The position numbers and the translations under genes are program-made. A DNA stretch of 64,000 nucleotides, from positions 1-64,000 of the forward strand of contig DCHC01000024.1 of assembly GCA_002314755.1 (NCBI GenBank), written 5' to 3'. Below, piece by piece: positions 33,225 to 42,719 of the stretch. Under the pieces are notes generated by a model. That model did no database searches. It saw nothing but the letters and a program-made list of their open reading frames with translations, and was not told the DNA's origin. Within the stretch, counting starts at the first letter, position 1, and each line of letters begins with the position of its first letter. The DNA comes from Faecalibacterium sp. UBA1762. Its GTDB lineage: Bacteria > Bacillota > Clostridia > Oscillospirales > Ruminococcaceae.

Positions 33225-34193
33225 TTACTTTACCGCCTGGCCCACTTTTCGCAAAATATCTGCGGCAGGGGCAGGAATCCGCCCCAAAGCATCCGGCCCA
33301 ACATTCAACAGATAGTTGACCCCGCGGGCGGCAAGGTGCTGCCGGATCTCGATGACCTTTTCGGCGTTTTTCCAGTTGTTGTCAAAGCTTTTATAACCCC
33401 AGGTATCGTTTAAGGTTGCAGGGGTCTCTACCAGCTGCTCACCGAAATCCTGCCCGGAAACCTCATTGTCTCCCATAGAGCGATAATCGCCCAGACCGTT
33501 GCCCAGACGAGAGTTGACCAGGCAATCCGGTTGGTACTTTTTAACTAGATCGTACAGCTGTCGGCTTTGTGCCTCGCTGAGAGTGGTTGGGGTATCAAAC
33601 CAGATCAGCGCCAGAGAACCGTAGCCGGTCAACAGCTCTGTCACCTGCGGGATCACCTTTTTCTCAAAATATTCGGTGTAGTTCTTGCTGGAGTTGTCCG
33701 GGTAATCCCAGTCGTTGGTCCAGCACATCCCTACATTGGAGTATGGCTCCATGGTGTAGCCGCCGCCGTTGGGCTCGTGCCAATCCAAATCCTGCGAATA
33801 GTATAGCCCCAGTTTCATATTGTACTTTTGGCAGGCGGCGGAAAGCTCGGCCAGTACATCCCGGCCAAAGGGTGTGGCATCTACAATGTTAAAAGAATCC
33901 ACTTTAGAATGGTACATGGCAAAGCCTTCGTGATGTTTGGCGGTAAAGACAATGTACTCCATACCGGCATCTTGGGCTAGTCGCACCCATTCCTCTGCAT
34001 CAAACAGAATGGGGTTGAAGGCATTTGCCAGCTTGCAGTATTCTGCGCCGGGAATACGGTATTTGGATTGCAGCCATTCGCCGATATAATCCATTCGCTG
34101 CCCCTTCCATTCCCCCGCAGGCAGGGCGTACAAACCCCAGTGAATCATCAAACCAAAGCCGGCATGTTTGAACCATTTTTTGTTGTTTTCCAT
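33225..34193 (-). CDS. Glycoside hydrolase family 29 (alpha-L-fucosidase)
   Basis: A retaining alpha-L-fucosidase-type enzyme of 322 residues, corresponding to the catalytic TIM barrel only; the C-terminal beta domain of many GH29 enzymes is absent. Visible are FGLMIHWGLYALPAGEW, YIVFTAKHHEGFAMYHSKVDSFNI, LGLYYSQDLDWHEP, the nucleophile aspartate in LALIWFDTP, and a late NYLLNVGPDALGRIP, the usual GH29 ending. No signal peptide is present. It has its own promoter but follows GH51 on the same strand, and readthrough is possible. It probably removes terminal fucose from imported plant or host oligosaccharide. Confidence 0.9.
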   Translation of the reverse strand: MENNKKWFKHAGFGLMIHWGLYALPAGEWKGQRMDYIGEWLQSKYRIPGAEYCKLANAFNPILFDAEEWVRLAQDAGMEYIVFTAKHHEGFAMYHSKVDSFNIVDATPFGRDVLAELSAACQKYNMKLGLYYSQDLDWHEPNGGGYTMEPYSNVGMCWTNDWDYPDNSSKNYTEYFEKKVIPQVTELLTGYGSLALIWFDTPTTLSEAQSRQLYDLVKKYQPDCLVNSRLGNGLGDYRSMGDNEVSGQDFGEQLVETPATLNDTWGYKSFDNNWKNAEKVIEIRQHLAARGVNYLLNVGPDALGRIPAPAADILRKVGQAVK

Positions 34194-34269
34194 TTATAGT
34201 TATTCTCCAGTTTTTGGTTTCGTTGGGCATCAGGATGCTTTGCAATCAAAACGCAACCTCTTCCCTGCT

Positions 34270-34298
34270 ATTATAACAGGTTTTCTACATAAAGTAAA
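34270..34298 (-). promoter_or_regulatory. Promoter of the GH29 gene
   Basis: On the minus strand TTTACT (34298-34293), 17 bp, TATAAT (34275-34270), with an extended TGT. Confidence 0.7.
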
Positions 34299-34378
34299 TT
34301 GAAAAACCGTTACCCCAAACAGTGAAAAGAAAAGAATTTTGAAGCCAAAGATCGTGATTGAAAGCCATTATGTTCGGC

Positions 34379-35854
34379 TTAATCACAGACCAAGACCGAG
34401 ACTGAATGGGGCGGTAAGGTTACAGGTGATGTAATGGACAAGGTCCTTTGAGTGATCTTGACACTGTCCGGGTGTTCTATATCGTTATAAACAGAGATAT
34501 TTTCACCTGTTACCGTGTATAGGGTGCCGGATTTTCCGCAGCCGGACAGACTGATTTGTACGGTGTCTGCGGGACTTTTGTTGATCAGCGAGATTGCCGT
34601 TTTTCCGTCTGCCCGCAGGGTCGCCACCGTGTCCAGAACAGGTATCTGCAGGGGACCGCCCTCGGGGCCGGTAAATGTCATCACCGGTTGCTCCGGCATC
34701 CAGCTGTCAACAATGGTTTCTCCCATTTGGTTGACAAACAGGTCGAAAATATGGTAGGTGCTGCGCAGTACAATGCCGTTCTTATGGGTGAAAATCATTC
34801 CCCTTGTATTGACGGAAGGGGCAAAATTAGCCATGCGGACGCAGTCTGCATGCCGCAAAAACATGTTCAGCACGCAGGCGGTAAAAACTGCGTCGGCAAG
34901 GGTATACTGACTGTTGTCATCATTTTCATCCCGTGGGGTCAGCCATTTTGTTTCATCTGTTTCCGGTATTGCGGAATGGATGCCGGGGTGGTACCACCCC
35001 TGTAAATTCCATTCGTCAAAAGCAATATGGATCTGTTTTTTCAGCCCCATGGCAACCAGCAGCCCTTGTGTTTTTTGAATCTCAGAATCCAACTTACAGG
35101 TGTAGGACATTGCCTTTTCATAGCTTGCGTGGTCGTTTGTGGTATGGATCGGGTCCCAGTACCGGTGAATAGATACCCAGTTCAGATATCTGCCAGCGTG
35201 GGTGAGCAGCTCCATTGTCCAATCGGCATCCGACAGTGCCGCTGCGGACAGTTGTACCTCCGGGTCGACCCGTTTGAGCATTTTAGCGGCCTCTGTCACC
35301 AGTCTTGCCCATTCGTGTTTTTCCTTCGCGCCTATTTCCCAGCTGCCGTAATTTTCATTGCCGATGGAAAAATAGCGTACTTTATAGGGCTCTGTGTGAC
35401 CGTTCTCTTTACGCATCTGGGCGTATTTGCCAACTTCAAGATTGGTGTATTCTAACCAATCACTCATCTGCTCGGCTGTCCCTGTCCCTGCGTTAGAGCA
35501 AATGTACATCTGCGCCCCTAATTTTTGACAAAGCAGAGCATACTCATCTGTGCCGAAGGTGTTGGGTTCCTCTACCCGCCATGCTTTATCAAAAACTGGC
35601 TGCCTGTTTTTGCCTACGCCCTCTTTCCAGTCGTATGCGGATACGAAGCATCCGCCGGGCCAGCGAATAATCGGCGTTCTGATTTTTTTCAGTGCCTCCA
35701 GCACATCTGTACGAAAACCGTCCGTGTCACTGAGGGGATTACACGGATCAAACACACCGCCGTAAATCTGACGGTGAAAATGTTCCAGAAAATGTCCGAA
35801 AATCATTTCGTCTCGCTTTGCAAGTGTTCGGTTTTGATTGACATATAGTTCCAT
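34379..35854 (-). CDS. abfA: Alpha-L-arabinofuranosidase, GH51
   Basis: Releases terminal alpha-L-arabinofuranose from arabinan or arabinoxylan oligosaccharides; an intracellular enzyme (no signal peptide) of 491 residues, the normal GH51 length. Residues seen include the N-terminal FGHFLEHFHRQIYGGVFDP, IIRWPGGCFVSAYDWKEGVG, the acid/base glutamate in RYFSIGNENYGSWEIG, and the nucleophile glutamate in HIAFDEWNLQGW, followed by the C-terminal beta-sandwich ending SVSVLV. A GAGGAGG ribosome-binding site precedes ATG 35854. Its promoter is a perfect TTGACA-17-TATAAT, so expression may be high or repressor-controlled. The product L-arabinose would feed the ribulokinase pathway. Confidence 0.94.
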   Translation of the reverse strand: MELYVNQNRTLAKRDEMIFGHFLEHFHRQIYGGVFDPCNPLSDTDGFRTDVLEALKKIRTPIIRWPGGCFVSAYDWKEGVGKNRQPVFDKAWRVEEPNTFGTDEYALLCQKLGAQMYICSNAGTGTAEQMSDWLEYTNLEVGKYAQMRKENGHTEPYKVRYFSIGNENYGSWEIGAKEKHEWARLVTEAAKMLKRVDPEVQLSAAALSDADWTMELLTHAGRYLNWVSIHRYWDPIHTTNDHASYEKAMSYTCKLDSEIQKTQGLLVAMGLKKQIHIAFDEWNLQGWYHPGIHSAIPETDETKWLTPRDENDDNSQYTLADAVFTACVLNMFLRHADCVRMANFAPSVNTRGMIFTHKNGIVLRSTYHIFDLFVNQMGETIVDSWMPEQPVMTFTGPEGGPLQIPVLDTVATLRADGKTAISLINKSPADTVQISLSGCGKSGTLYTVTGENISVYNDIEHPDSVKITQRTLSITSPVTLPPHSVSVLVCD

Positions 35855-35939
35855 CCTTGTTTCCTCCTCTATCGGTTTTCAGTATTTTTTTCGTTGCGTT
35901 TAATGTTCTGACATGCACTGGGCAGGCTCTTTACCTTGC

Positions 35940-35968
35940 ATTATATGCAAACCGAACAGGTATGTCAA
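35940..35968 (-). promoter_or_regulatory. Consensus promoter of the GH51 gene
   Basis: On the minus strand TTGACA (35968-35963), exactly 17 bp, TATAAT (35945-35940): every consensus base matches. Confidence 0.88.
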
Positions 35969-36069
35969 TCGATATGATAAAACAGTTTGGATTCCGGCGG
36001 CTATGATCTGCCCCGGAAGTCAAAATCGGATATGCGTGAAAATGCAATGGGAATATCTGTGATATGTAC

Positions 36070-36098
36070 TTGCGCGGATATGTCGACTATGTTATACT
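36070..36098 (+). promoter_or_regulatory. Promoter of the GH106-like gene
   Basis: TTGCGC (36070-36075), 17 bp, extended TGT-TATACT (hexamer 36093-36098), 54 bases before ATG 36152. Confidence 0.65.
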
Positions 36099-36151
36099 CC
36101 GAAAGTACACAGAGTTTTTCCACGGTATCAAGAAAAAGGAGTGGCAGTAAA

Positions 36152-38557
36152 ATGGAGCAGTATTTACCTCACGGTTTTTCCTGTGCGGATTTTGTAAAGG
36201 TTCCCCAGGACAATGTCCCGATTTACGGCTGGATGTGGAACGCACCGGTCACTAAGGAGGAGACGGAGCGCCAACTGGATGAGATGCAAAAGCAGGGCAT
36301 CCGTGCAATGTACATGGTTCCCCTGCCGCCGGCATTTCGCCCCTATACCATGGAATCCTATCTCAGTCCGGCGTATCTGACCGAGGAGTATTTCGCGGCG
36401 GTACGCCACGCACTGGAGTATGCCCGTTCCGTCGGTATTTCCGCCTGGCTGTACGATGAGGGCGGCTGGCCCTCCGGCCTTGCCTGCGGTAAGGTGGTGG
36501 AGGGTCATCCCGAGCTGCGGCAAAAGCTGTTGGAGGAGAGAACATTGACCCTTTCTGCAGGGGAAACACTGACACAGGAGCTTCAGCCTGACGGCAGCTT
36601 TGCTGTGGCGTTGTTTGTCAATGAAAAAAGAATTGCTCTGCCTTTTACCGCCCGTGAGGAGCAGAAGGTCACCGTATACTATGTCATTCGCAACGGCTTA
36701 TCGGATCTGCTGAACCCGGACGCAGTCCGGCGTTTTATCGGCATGACCCACGAGGGGTATGCCGCTGCCTATGGGGATCAGTTGCCCGTGCTGGCAAGCT
36801 GTGTCTTCACGGATGAACCGTGTATTCCTCGCTGGCCATACCTTGACCCGACCAAATACGCGGCAAAATACGGGTACGATTACCTGGACGCGTTGCCGGA
36901 GATTTTCCACACCCAGCAAAGCGACAAGCGAGTGGATTATTGCGACGAGTACAGCGGCATGGCTGCAGATACTTATTATCGTCCCCTGCAGGAGTTTTGC
37001 CGTGCCCACGGTATGAAGGCCACCGGTCATATAGACAACGATCATGACCCTGCCTTTTATGTGGGACAGGGCGGTCATATTATGCGTCATCTGCGACTTT
37101 TTGATATTCCGGGTATTGATCTGATCTGGCAGCAGATCAAGTTTGACGGCAGCTCGTCCCGAATGATGTATCCTCATTTTGCCTCCTCGGCTGCAAACCA
37201 GACCGGCGGCGTGTACGCTATGACCGAATCTTTTGGAGTGTATGGCAATGGCCTTTCCTTTGCGCAGATGCGATATCTGCTGTATTTCCAGGCGGTGCGG
37301 GGCATCAACCTGTTCAATCCATTGGCAATCTCTTACGGTAACGACAAATTTCAGTGCCAGATTGAGCGGCCATCTTTCCGACCGGAGATGCCCTCATCCT
37401 TTGCGCTACCTGCCATGAACGGCTTTATGGGGCGGCTTTCCTACCTTGCCTCCTACGGTGTGGCAGATATCCAATGCGCAGTCTTTTATCCCATACGGGA
37501 TATCTGGCGGTTAAAGGATGCCGCCGAAATTACGGATCGGTTTGTAACCGTGGCGGCAGAGCTGGACGCGGCTCTGGTGTCGTACGATGTCATTGACGGC
37601 GATTTTTTGATCGGCTGCCGGATACAAAGCGACAATGGGTCAGCAGCTTTGGCGATGGGGAATGCTGCCTACCGGGTCATCTTTATGCCGGAGGGCGCTA
37701 CCCTGACCAACCGGGAAAAGGCGGTGTTGGATGCTTTCCAGAAGGCAGGCGGAACGATCCTCAGTCAGCCGGATGACCGATACGCCGCGGTGAAAACCGC
37801 CGGGGCGCATACCGGTCTGCGGATGACCAAACGCCGTGGGCAGCAGGGCAGCATGTATTTGATCTACAACGAGGGCGCGGAACCTTTGCAGGAAACAGTC
37901 TTTTTCCCGGAGGAAAAGGCGGGTTATCGGTTAAATCTGCAGACCGGAGAAATCTACCCGGTGACGGCGACCGAAGCACTGGAGCTCGCGTCGGGTGAGG
38001 GGTGGGGTTACCTCTTTGGCGATGTCGTGTTAGAGACCCAACCGGAGCATACTTTGGGGGACATGATACAGCTTTTGCAGCCAGATGGTGTGCAGAAGAT
38101 TTCGACCTTTGACCTTACGCCCCACGGCAGCACCTCTCAAAAAGCAGAAGAGCCGGCGATCCGGACAAAGGAAGGTGATTTTGAGAAGCTGTTCGGTAAA
38201 TATTATTCTGGAGAAGCAGAGTTCACCTTTACATTGCCCGCGCGGCAGCACGAATGCATTTTGGATTTTGGCAGAGTGGAGCAATGCTGTGAACTGACAG
38301 TGCAGGGCCAGTCTTTGGGGGTGCGCGCCCTGCCGCCTTACCGCTATTTTCTTCCAGCCGGAGAGGCGACACAGGCAAAGCTGAAGGTCGGCTCCACAGC
38401 TGCTGCGGCAATGTGCGGTTTTGACGCCGAAAAAGTGTTGCCAACCAACAATATCGGCCCGTACCAGAAAATCAGCCTTGCATTTGAGGAAGAAAGCAGA
38501 TTTGGCGGTCTGTTCGGCCCGGTTACTTTGTACGCCTGCAAAAGGAAAGAAATATAA
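36152..38557 (+). CDS. Large glycoside hydrolase, GH106-like (alpha-L-rhamnosidase-type)
   Basis: An 801-residue cytoplasmic protein. The first 120 residues have the layout of GH106 and its relatives: YGWMWNAPVTKEETERQLDEMQKQGIRAMYMVPL, then SVGISAWLYDEGGWPSGLACG. Middle regions contain FTDEPCIP, MKATGHIDNDHDP, IPGIDLIWQQIKFDGSSS and MTESFGVYGNGLSFAQMRYLLYFQAVRGINLFNP, giving several candidate acidic residues. A beta-sandwich C-terminus (about 690-800) ends with FGGLFGPVTLYACK. ATG 36152 follows AAAGGAG. It is divergent from GH51 across 297 bases. Rhamnosidase activity is likely but the family contains other specificities. The flavodoxin gene follows 104 bases later. Confidence 0.8.
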   Translation: MEQYLPHGFSCADFVKVPQDNVPIYGWMWNAPVTKEETERQLDEMQKQGIRAMYMVPLPPAFRPYTMESYLSPAYLTEEYFAAVRHALEYARSVGISAWLYDEGGWPSGLACGKVVEGHPELRQKLLEERTLTLSAGETLTQELQPDGSFAVALFVNEKRIALPFTAREEQKVTVYYVIRNGLSDLLNPDAVRRFIGMTHEGYAAAYGDQLPVLASCVFTDEPCIPRWPYLDPTKYAAKYGYDYLDALPEIFHTQQSDKRVDYCDEYSGMAADTYYRPLQEFCRAHGMKATGHIDNDHDPAFYVGQGGHIMRHLRLFDIPGIDLIWQQIKFDGSSSRMMYPHFASSAANQTGGVYAMTESFGVYGNGLSFAQMRYLLYFQAVRGINLFNPLAISYGNDKFQCQIERPSFRPEMPSSFALPAMNGFMGRLSYLASYGVADIQCAVFYPIRDIWRLKDAAEITDRFVTVAAELDAALVSYDVIDGDFLIGCRIQSDNGSAALAMGNAAYRVIFMPEGATLTNREKAVLDAFQKAGGTILSQPDDRYAAVKTAGAHTGLRMTKRRGQQGSMYLIYNEGAEPLQETVFFPEEKAGYRLNLQTGEIYPVTATEALELASGEGWGYLFGDVVLETQPEHTLGDMIQLLQPDGVQKISTFDLTPHGSTSQKAEEPAIRTKEGDFEKLFGKYYSGEAEFTFTLPARQHECILDFGRVEQCCELTVQGQSLGVRALPPYRYFLPAGEATQAKLKVGSTAAAAMCGFDAEKVLPTNNIGPYQKISLAFEEESRFGGLFGPVTLYACKRKEI

Positions 38558-38661
38558 ACAGGTAAAAGATACGGGAAACGGAAAGAAAAGACGGAATGAA
38601 TTTTCTACCGCGTGTCGGCATTGCAGGTCGGCACAATCCCGGGGAAGGAACGGTTACAGGT

Positions 38662-39207
38662 ATGAGCCGGACATTGATTGCTTATTATTCACGCTCAGGG
38701 GAGAATTACACGCCGCAGGGACCGGTAAAAAGCCGCATCGGAAATACTGCGTGGACTGCGCAGATTCTGGAGGAGTTGACCGGTGCGGATGTCTTTAAAA
38801 TTGATATGGCACAGCCATACAGTGAAGAGTATGAGGAATGCACAAGACAGGCAAAGTATGACAGAGAAAATGCAGTACTGCCTGAGCTAAAAAACCGGCC
38901 GGATCCAACCGAGCTGGAGGGGTTGGAAACGCTTTTCCTCTGCTATCCCAATTATTGGAACGGCTTGCCCATGGTGGTGCAGACCTTTTTGAGAGGGATA
39001 AAAACAAAAGGGGTGCGTATTTTGCCGCTGTGCACCCACGGAGGCGACGGGATAGGTTTCAGTGAGCAGGAAATTGCGGAAATCTGCCCCAATGCAACCC
39101 TTGCGCCGGGTCTTGCGGTGGAGGGACATCTTGCTAGAGGCGCCAGGCAGGATGTGCTGATCTGGTTGATGCAGAACGGCATCGCTTTTCAGCAACCGGA
39201 GGAATGA
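38662..39207 (+). CDS. Flavodoxin
   Basis: A 181-residue FMN-binding electron carrier or flavodoxin-like quinone reductase. It begins RTLIAYYSRSGENYTPQG (phosphate-binding loop replacing the usual T-x-T/S-G-N-T), with IGNTAWTAQILEELTGADVFKID, TLFLCYPNYWNGLPMVVQTFL (W/Y flavin-stacking region) and LPLCTHGGDGIGFSEQEIAEICP. This pattern is the flavodoxin_4 group common in Clostridia. ATG 38662 (MSRTL) is preferred over ATG 38596 because the fold starts there; GGAAGGAAC lies upstream. A partner enzyme cannot be named; it is 104 bases from the GH106-like gene and may share its transcript. Confidence 0.87.
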   Translation: MSRTLIAYYSRSGENYTPQGPVKSRIGNTAWTAQILEELTGADVFKIDMAQPYSEEYEECTRQAKYDRENAVLPELKNRPDPTELEGLETLFLCYPNYWNGLPMVVQTFLRGIKTKGVRILPLCTHGGDGIGFSEQEIAEICPNATLAPGLAVEGHLARGARQDVLIWLMQNGIAFQQPEE

Positions 39208-39297
39208 CCCATCAGACGGTACCCTGCGGCGCCAGGCAGAAAAACAGTTGTTGCTGTGCTTTTTACGGGCTTTTTCCAACAAAAAAACGGAAAAAGC

Positions 39298-39326
39298 TTG
39301 CAGTTTTTGCTGCTTCGCGGTATATT
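39298..39326 (+). promoter_or_regulatory. Promoter of aspS
   Basis: TTGCAG (39298-39303), 17 bp, TATATT (39321-39326); an overlapping TATAAT at 39326-39331 is an alternative -10. Confidence 0.55.
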
Positions 39327-39396
39327 ATAATGTAAAATACACATCCGCAAAGGAGTATCCCAAGCGGAGGACTGATAAAGAAAGGTTGAAAAGAGT

Positions 39397-41172
39397 ATGA
39401 TGCAATCCCGTACCCATACCTGTGGAGAGCTGCGATTGGCAGACGCCGGTAAGCAGGTCACCATTGCGGGCTGGATGGAAAATGTCCGTGAGGTTGGCAG
39501 TAATTTTGCCTTTATCGTACTTCGTGATTTCTATGGCACTACCCAGGTGGTGGTAGAGACCGAAGAGATGATGCAGATCATTAAGGGGCTGAATAAGGAA
39601 TCCACCCTGCAAATCAGCGGCACAGTCCGTGAGCGTACCAGCAAGAACCCCAAGCAGCCTACCGGCGATATTGAGGTGGTTCCCGAGACCATCAAGGTGT
39701 TGGGGCGCTGCCGCTATAATGAGCTTCCCTTTGAAATCAACCGCAGTCGGGAAGCAGATGAGACGCAGCGTTTGAAATACCGCTATTTGGACCTGCGGAA
39801 CCCCGCAGTCAAAAAGAATATTATTCTGCGGTGTAATGTGGTTGCCGCTCTGCGTCAATCCATGACTGAGCACGGCTTTTTGGAGATCACCACGCCCATT
39901 TTGACCGCTTCTTCTCCGGAGGGCGCCCGTGACTATCTGGTGCCCAGCCGGAAGCATCCCGGTAAGTTCTATGCACTGCCCCAGGCTCCCCAGCAGTTCA
40001 AGCAGCTGCTGATGACCTCCGGCTTTGACCGTTATTTCCAGATCGCTCCCTGTTTCCGGGATGAGGACGCCCGCGGTGACCGCAGTCCGGGCGAATTCTA
40101 TCAGTTGGATATGGAGATGGCTTTTGCCACGCAGGAGGATGTCTTTGCCGTATTGGAGGATGTTCTGCCTCCTATCTTTGCAAAGTTCGGCACCTACAAC
40201 CGGGCTTCCTCTGCCCCCTTTATGCGTATTCCTTATACAGAGTCTATGGAAAAATACGGTTGTGATAAGCCGGATCTGCGCATCGATTTGACTGTGGATG
40301 ATGTGACGGAGCTGGTAAAGGATTGTGGCTTTGAACCCTTTACCGAGGGCTGCATCAAAGCAGTCGTGGTGGATAACTTCCACGAGACCCGTAAATTTAT
40401 TGATAAGACTCTGGCAGATGTTGAGGTACAGGCAGGCAGCAAGCCCTACTGGTTCCGTCTGGATGAAAACGGTGAACTGGTTGGCGGTATTGCCAAGTTT
40501 ATCACGCCCATCAAGGATCAGGTCGTTGCGGCCCTAAAACTGAAGCCGGATACGCTGGTTGCCCTCTCTGCCGGCAAAAAGTCCGCTGCGCAAAAGTGTG
40601 CCGGTGTGCTGGTCAAAACACTGGGCGCCGCGGTGCCGGGTCACATGGATAAAGAGCAGTACGCTTTCTGCTGGATCGTGGACTTCCCCATGTACGAGAT
40701 TGGGGACGAGAGCGGAGAGCTGGAGTTCTGCCATAACCCGTTCTCTATGCCTGCCGGCGGTCTGGATGTTCTGCTGGCAGCAGAGCGCGGGGAGATCGAT
40801 CCGCTGACCATCACTGCGGACCAGTACGATTTGGTTTGCAACGGCGTAGAGCTGTCCAGCGGCGCTGTGCGGAACCACGATCCCGAAATTATGATCAAGG
40901 CCTTCGAGCTGGTACGTCTGGGTGAGGACGATGTGAAAGCAAAGTTCCCTGCTATGTACAACGCTTTCTGCTATGGCGCACCGCCTCATGCAGGTATTGC
41001 TCCCGGTGTGGACCGTATGGTTATGCTGCTTGCCGGTGAGGATTCCATCCGCGAGATCATCCCCTTCCCCATGAACAAGAATGCGCAGGATGTGATGATG
41101 GGTGCACCCGGCGAGGTGCTGCCGAAGCAGTTGGAAGAGCTGTCTATTGCCGTGACCGCCCACGAGGAGTAA
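39397..41172 (+). CDS. aspS: Aspartate-tRNA ligase
   Basis: Charges tRNA-Asp (and possibly tRNA-Asn) with aspartate. The 591-residue bacterial-type enzyme has an N-terminal OB-fold anticodon-binding domain (VTIAGWMENVREVGSNFAFIVLRD, about 20-105), class II catalytic core with FLEITTPILTASSPEGARDYLVPSR, flipping loop FYALPQAPQQFKQLLM, motif 2 FRDEDARGDRSPGEFYQLD, the GAD insertion domain (about 290-420) and motif 3 GIAPGVDRMVMLLAG. Codon use is biased as for a housekeeping gene. ATG 39397 or the next codon ATG 39400 may initiate. It ends at a strong terminator. Confidence 0.96.
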   Translation: MMQSRTHTCGELRLADAGKQVTIAGWMENVREVGSNFAFIVLRDFYGTTQVVVETEEMMQIIKGLNKESTLQISGTVRERTSKNPKQPTGDIEVVPETIKVLGRCRYNELPFEINRSREADETQRLKYRYLDLRNPAVKKNIILRCNVVAALRQSMTEHGFLEITTPILTASSPEGARDYLVPSRKHPGKFYALPQAPQQFKQLLMTSGFDRYFQIAPCFRDEDARGDRSPGEFYQLDMEMAFATQEDVFAVLEDVLPPIFAKFGTYNRASSAPFMRIPYTESMEKYGCDKPDLRIDLTVDDVTELVKDCGFEPFTEGCIKAVVVDNFHETRKFIDKTLADVEVQAGSKPYWFRLDENGELVGGIAKFITPIKDQVVAALKLKPDTLVALSAGKKSAAQKCAGVLVKTLGAAVPGHMDKEQYAFCWIVDFPMYEIGDESGELEFCHNPFSMPAGGLDVLLAAERGEIDPLTITADQYDLVCNGVELSSGAVRNHDPEIMIKAFELVRLGEDDVKAKFPAMYNAFCYGAPPHAGIAPGVDRMVMLLAGEDSIREIIPFPMNKNAQDVMMGAPGEVLPKQLEELSIAVTAHEE

Positions 41173-41221
41173 GACCTTTTGGATGTTTATTCTGAGATAA
41201 CCTACCGCAAGAAAAACGGAT

Positions 41222-41260
41222 GTAAGGGAGACCCTTGGTTGTGGGTCTCCCTTACCTTTT
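41222..41260 (+). terminator. Terminator of aspS
   Basis: GTAAGGGAGACCC (41222-41234) pairs perfectly with GGGTCTCCCTTAC (41243-41255), then CTTTT. Confidence 0.92.
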
Positions 41261-41293
41261 GAACCGACTTTTACGAAAGGAACGTCAAAACTT

Positions 41294-42397
41294 ATGACAG
41301 TTCTTCATTTTATCAAAAAAAATACAGTGCTGTGCGTGGCGGCACTGGCTGCGCTGATTACCGGGATAATCATTCCGCCAGACGCAACGTATCTGACATA
41401 TTTCGACTGGCGGACGCTGGCTACCCTTTTCATTACTTTGGCAGTGGTATGCGCCCTGCGAAACATCCGCTTTTTTGCCATTCTGGCACGTAAAATTGTG
41501 CAGGCGACCGGCAATCTGCGTATTTTGGTTTTGGCACTGGTGTATATTACCTTTTTGGGTTCTATGCTGATAGCCAACGACATGGCATTGATTACCTTTC
41601 TGCCGTTGGGCTATTTTGCTCTTTCTGTCAGCAAAAATGAAAAACATATGGCGTATGTTTTTATCCTGCAGAATATCTCCGCCAATCTGGGCGGCATGCT
41701 GACACCGTTTGGAAATCCGCAAAATTTATATTTGTATTCTTATTTTAATATTCCCACCGGGGAATTTACCACGATTATGCTGCCGCCGTTCTTACTTGCG
41801 GTAGCAATGTTATCAGTGGCATGCCTGCTATTACCGGTAACCCCGCTTCAGGTCAAGGATGATCTGAACGCAAAGATGGTTCCCTGGCGGACGGTACTGT
41901 ATCTGGTATTGTTTGCCTTTTCCATTTTTATTGTGTTTCGTATCGTACCGTTCTGGGTGGGGCTGATCCTGATTCCTGCTGTGCTGCTTTTTGTGGACAG
42001 GGAAGCCCTGCGGATGGTGGATTACGGTCTGCTTGGCACATTCTTCCTTTTCTTTATCTTTGCAGGTAATATGGCGCGTATTCCGGCAGTTAACACACTG
42101 GTTTCCAATCTGCTCAGTAAGGATACGTTGTTGATTTCGGTTTGTTCCTGTCAGTTTATCAGCAATGTTCCCTCTGCAATCTTACTTTCCCGGTTCACGC
42201 AAAACTACCGGGAGCTGCTGTTGGGGGTAAATATCGGCGGTACCGGTACACTGGTTGCCTCCCTGGCAAGCCTGATTACTTTCAGCGAGTACCGATTGCT
42301 GCAGCCGGAGGGGATAAAGCGGTATCTGAGCTTGTTTTGTCTGCTGAATGCAGTTTTTTTGGCAGTTCTTACTCTGGCGGCAAAATTTATCCTTTAA
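41294..42397 (+). CDS. SLC13/ArsB-type ion or dicarboxylate permease
   Basis: A 367-residue membrane protein of the ion-transporter (IT) superfamily with about ten hydrophobic segments. Typical half-repeats are present: FLGSMLIANDMALITFLPLGYFAL in the first half and FISNVPSAILLSRF in the second (the S-N-x-P loop), plus NLGGMLTPFGNPQNLYLYSYF. This resembles citrate/arsenite-type carriers; the substrate could be a dicarboxylate or an anion. It is shorter than most SLC13 members. The start ATG 41294 has a rather distant AAAGGA (about 14 bases). It follows the aspS terminator without an obvious strong promoter. Confidence 0.8.
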   Translation: MTVLHFIKKNTVLCVAALAALITGIIIPPDATYLTYFDWRTLATLFITLAVVCALRNIRFFAILARKIVQATGNLRILVLALVYITFLGSMLIANDMALITFLPLGYFALSVSKNEKHMAYVFILQNISANLGGMLTPFGNPQNLYLYSYFNIPTGEFTTIMLPPFLLAVAMLSVACLLLPVTPLQVKDDLNAKMVPWRTVLYLVLFAFSIFIVFRIVPFWVGLILIPAVLLFVDREALRMVDYGLLGTFFLFFIFAGNMARIPAVNTLVSNLLSKDTLLISVCSCQFISNVPSAILLSRFTQNYRELLLGVNIGGTGTLVASLASLITFSEYRLLQPEGIKRYLSLFCLLNAVFLAVLTLAAKFIL

Positions 42398-42492
42398 ACC
42401 CTATGTTTCTGTATTCAAAGAATAGTGACAGGAACAGATACAAAAACAAAGATAAAAAAGTCTAAAAAATATAGCAAGAAACAATCTGATAC

Positions 42493-42521
42493 TTGACACA
42501 TCCGAAAGGCACTGGTATAAT
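42493..42521 (+). promoter_or_regulatory. Perfect consensus promoter of the orphan binding-protein gene
   Basis: TTGACA (42493-42498), exactly 17 bp, TATAAT (42516-42521). The motif TCCGAAAGG occurs in the spacer and again at 42532-42540. Confidence 0.9.
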
Positions 42522-42528
42522 ACCCGTG

Positions 42529-42719
42529 TAGTCCGAAAGGAACACTGATTCGTTATGCAAAATAAGACAGCTTTTTTCGGGCGATGCATAATATCGCTAT
42601 AATCTGTCGAAAAACAAAGGGATCAAGGTGGAAACATAGTTTCAACTACCACTTCGCGGAAGTGGATTTGTGTCGGCTTCGCAGTGCGGCACAATTTAAA
42701 GAAAGGAATGGTCATAAAG
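42529..42719 (+). promoter_or_regulatory. Long structured 5' leader of the orphan binding-protein gene
   Basis: About 190 nt of leader with several competing stems: TTATGCA (42553-42559) / TGCATAA (42585-42591); GCGAT (42581) / ATCGC (42592); GACAG (42566) / CTGTC (42604); GGTGG-AAAC / GTTT-CTACC (about 42627-42650); and CCACTTC-gcg-GAAGTGG (42649-42665). The last overlaps and can compete with the previous one. I recognise no known riboswitch. No other gene is seen in 42398-42719. Confidence 0.5.

Noticed and set aside
39325..40383. 352-codon minus-strand open frame antisense to aspS
   Set aside because: Shadow of a strongly conserved synthetase gene.
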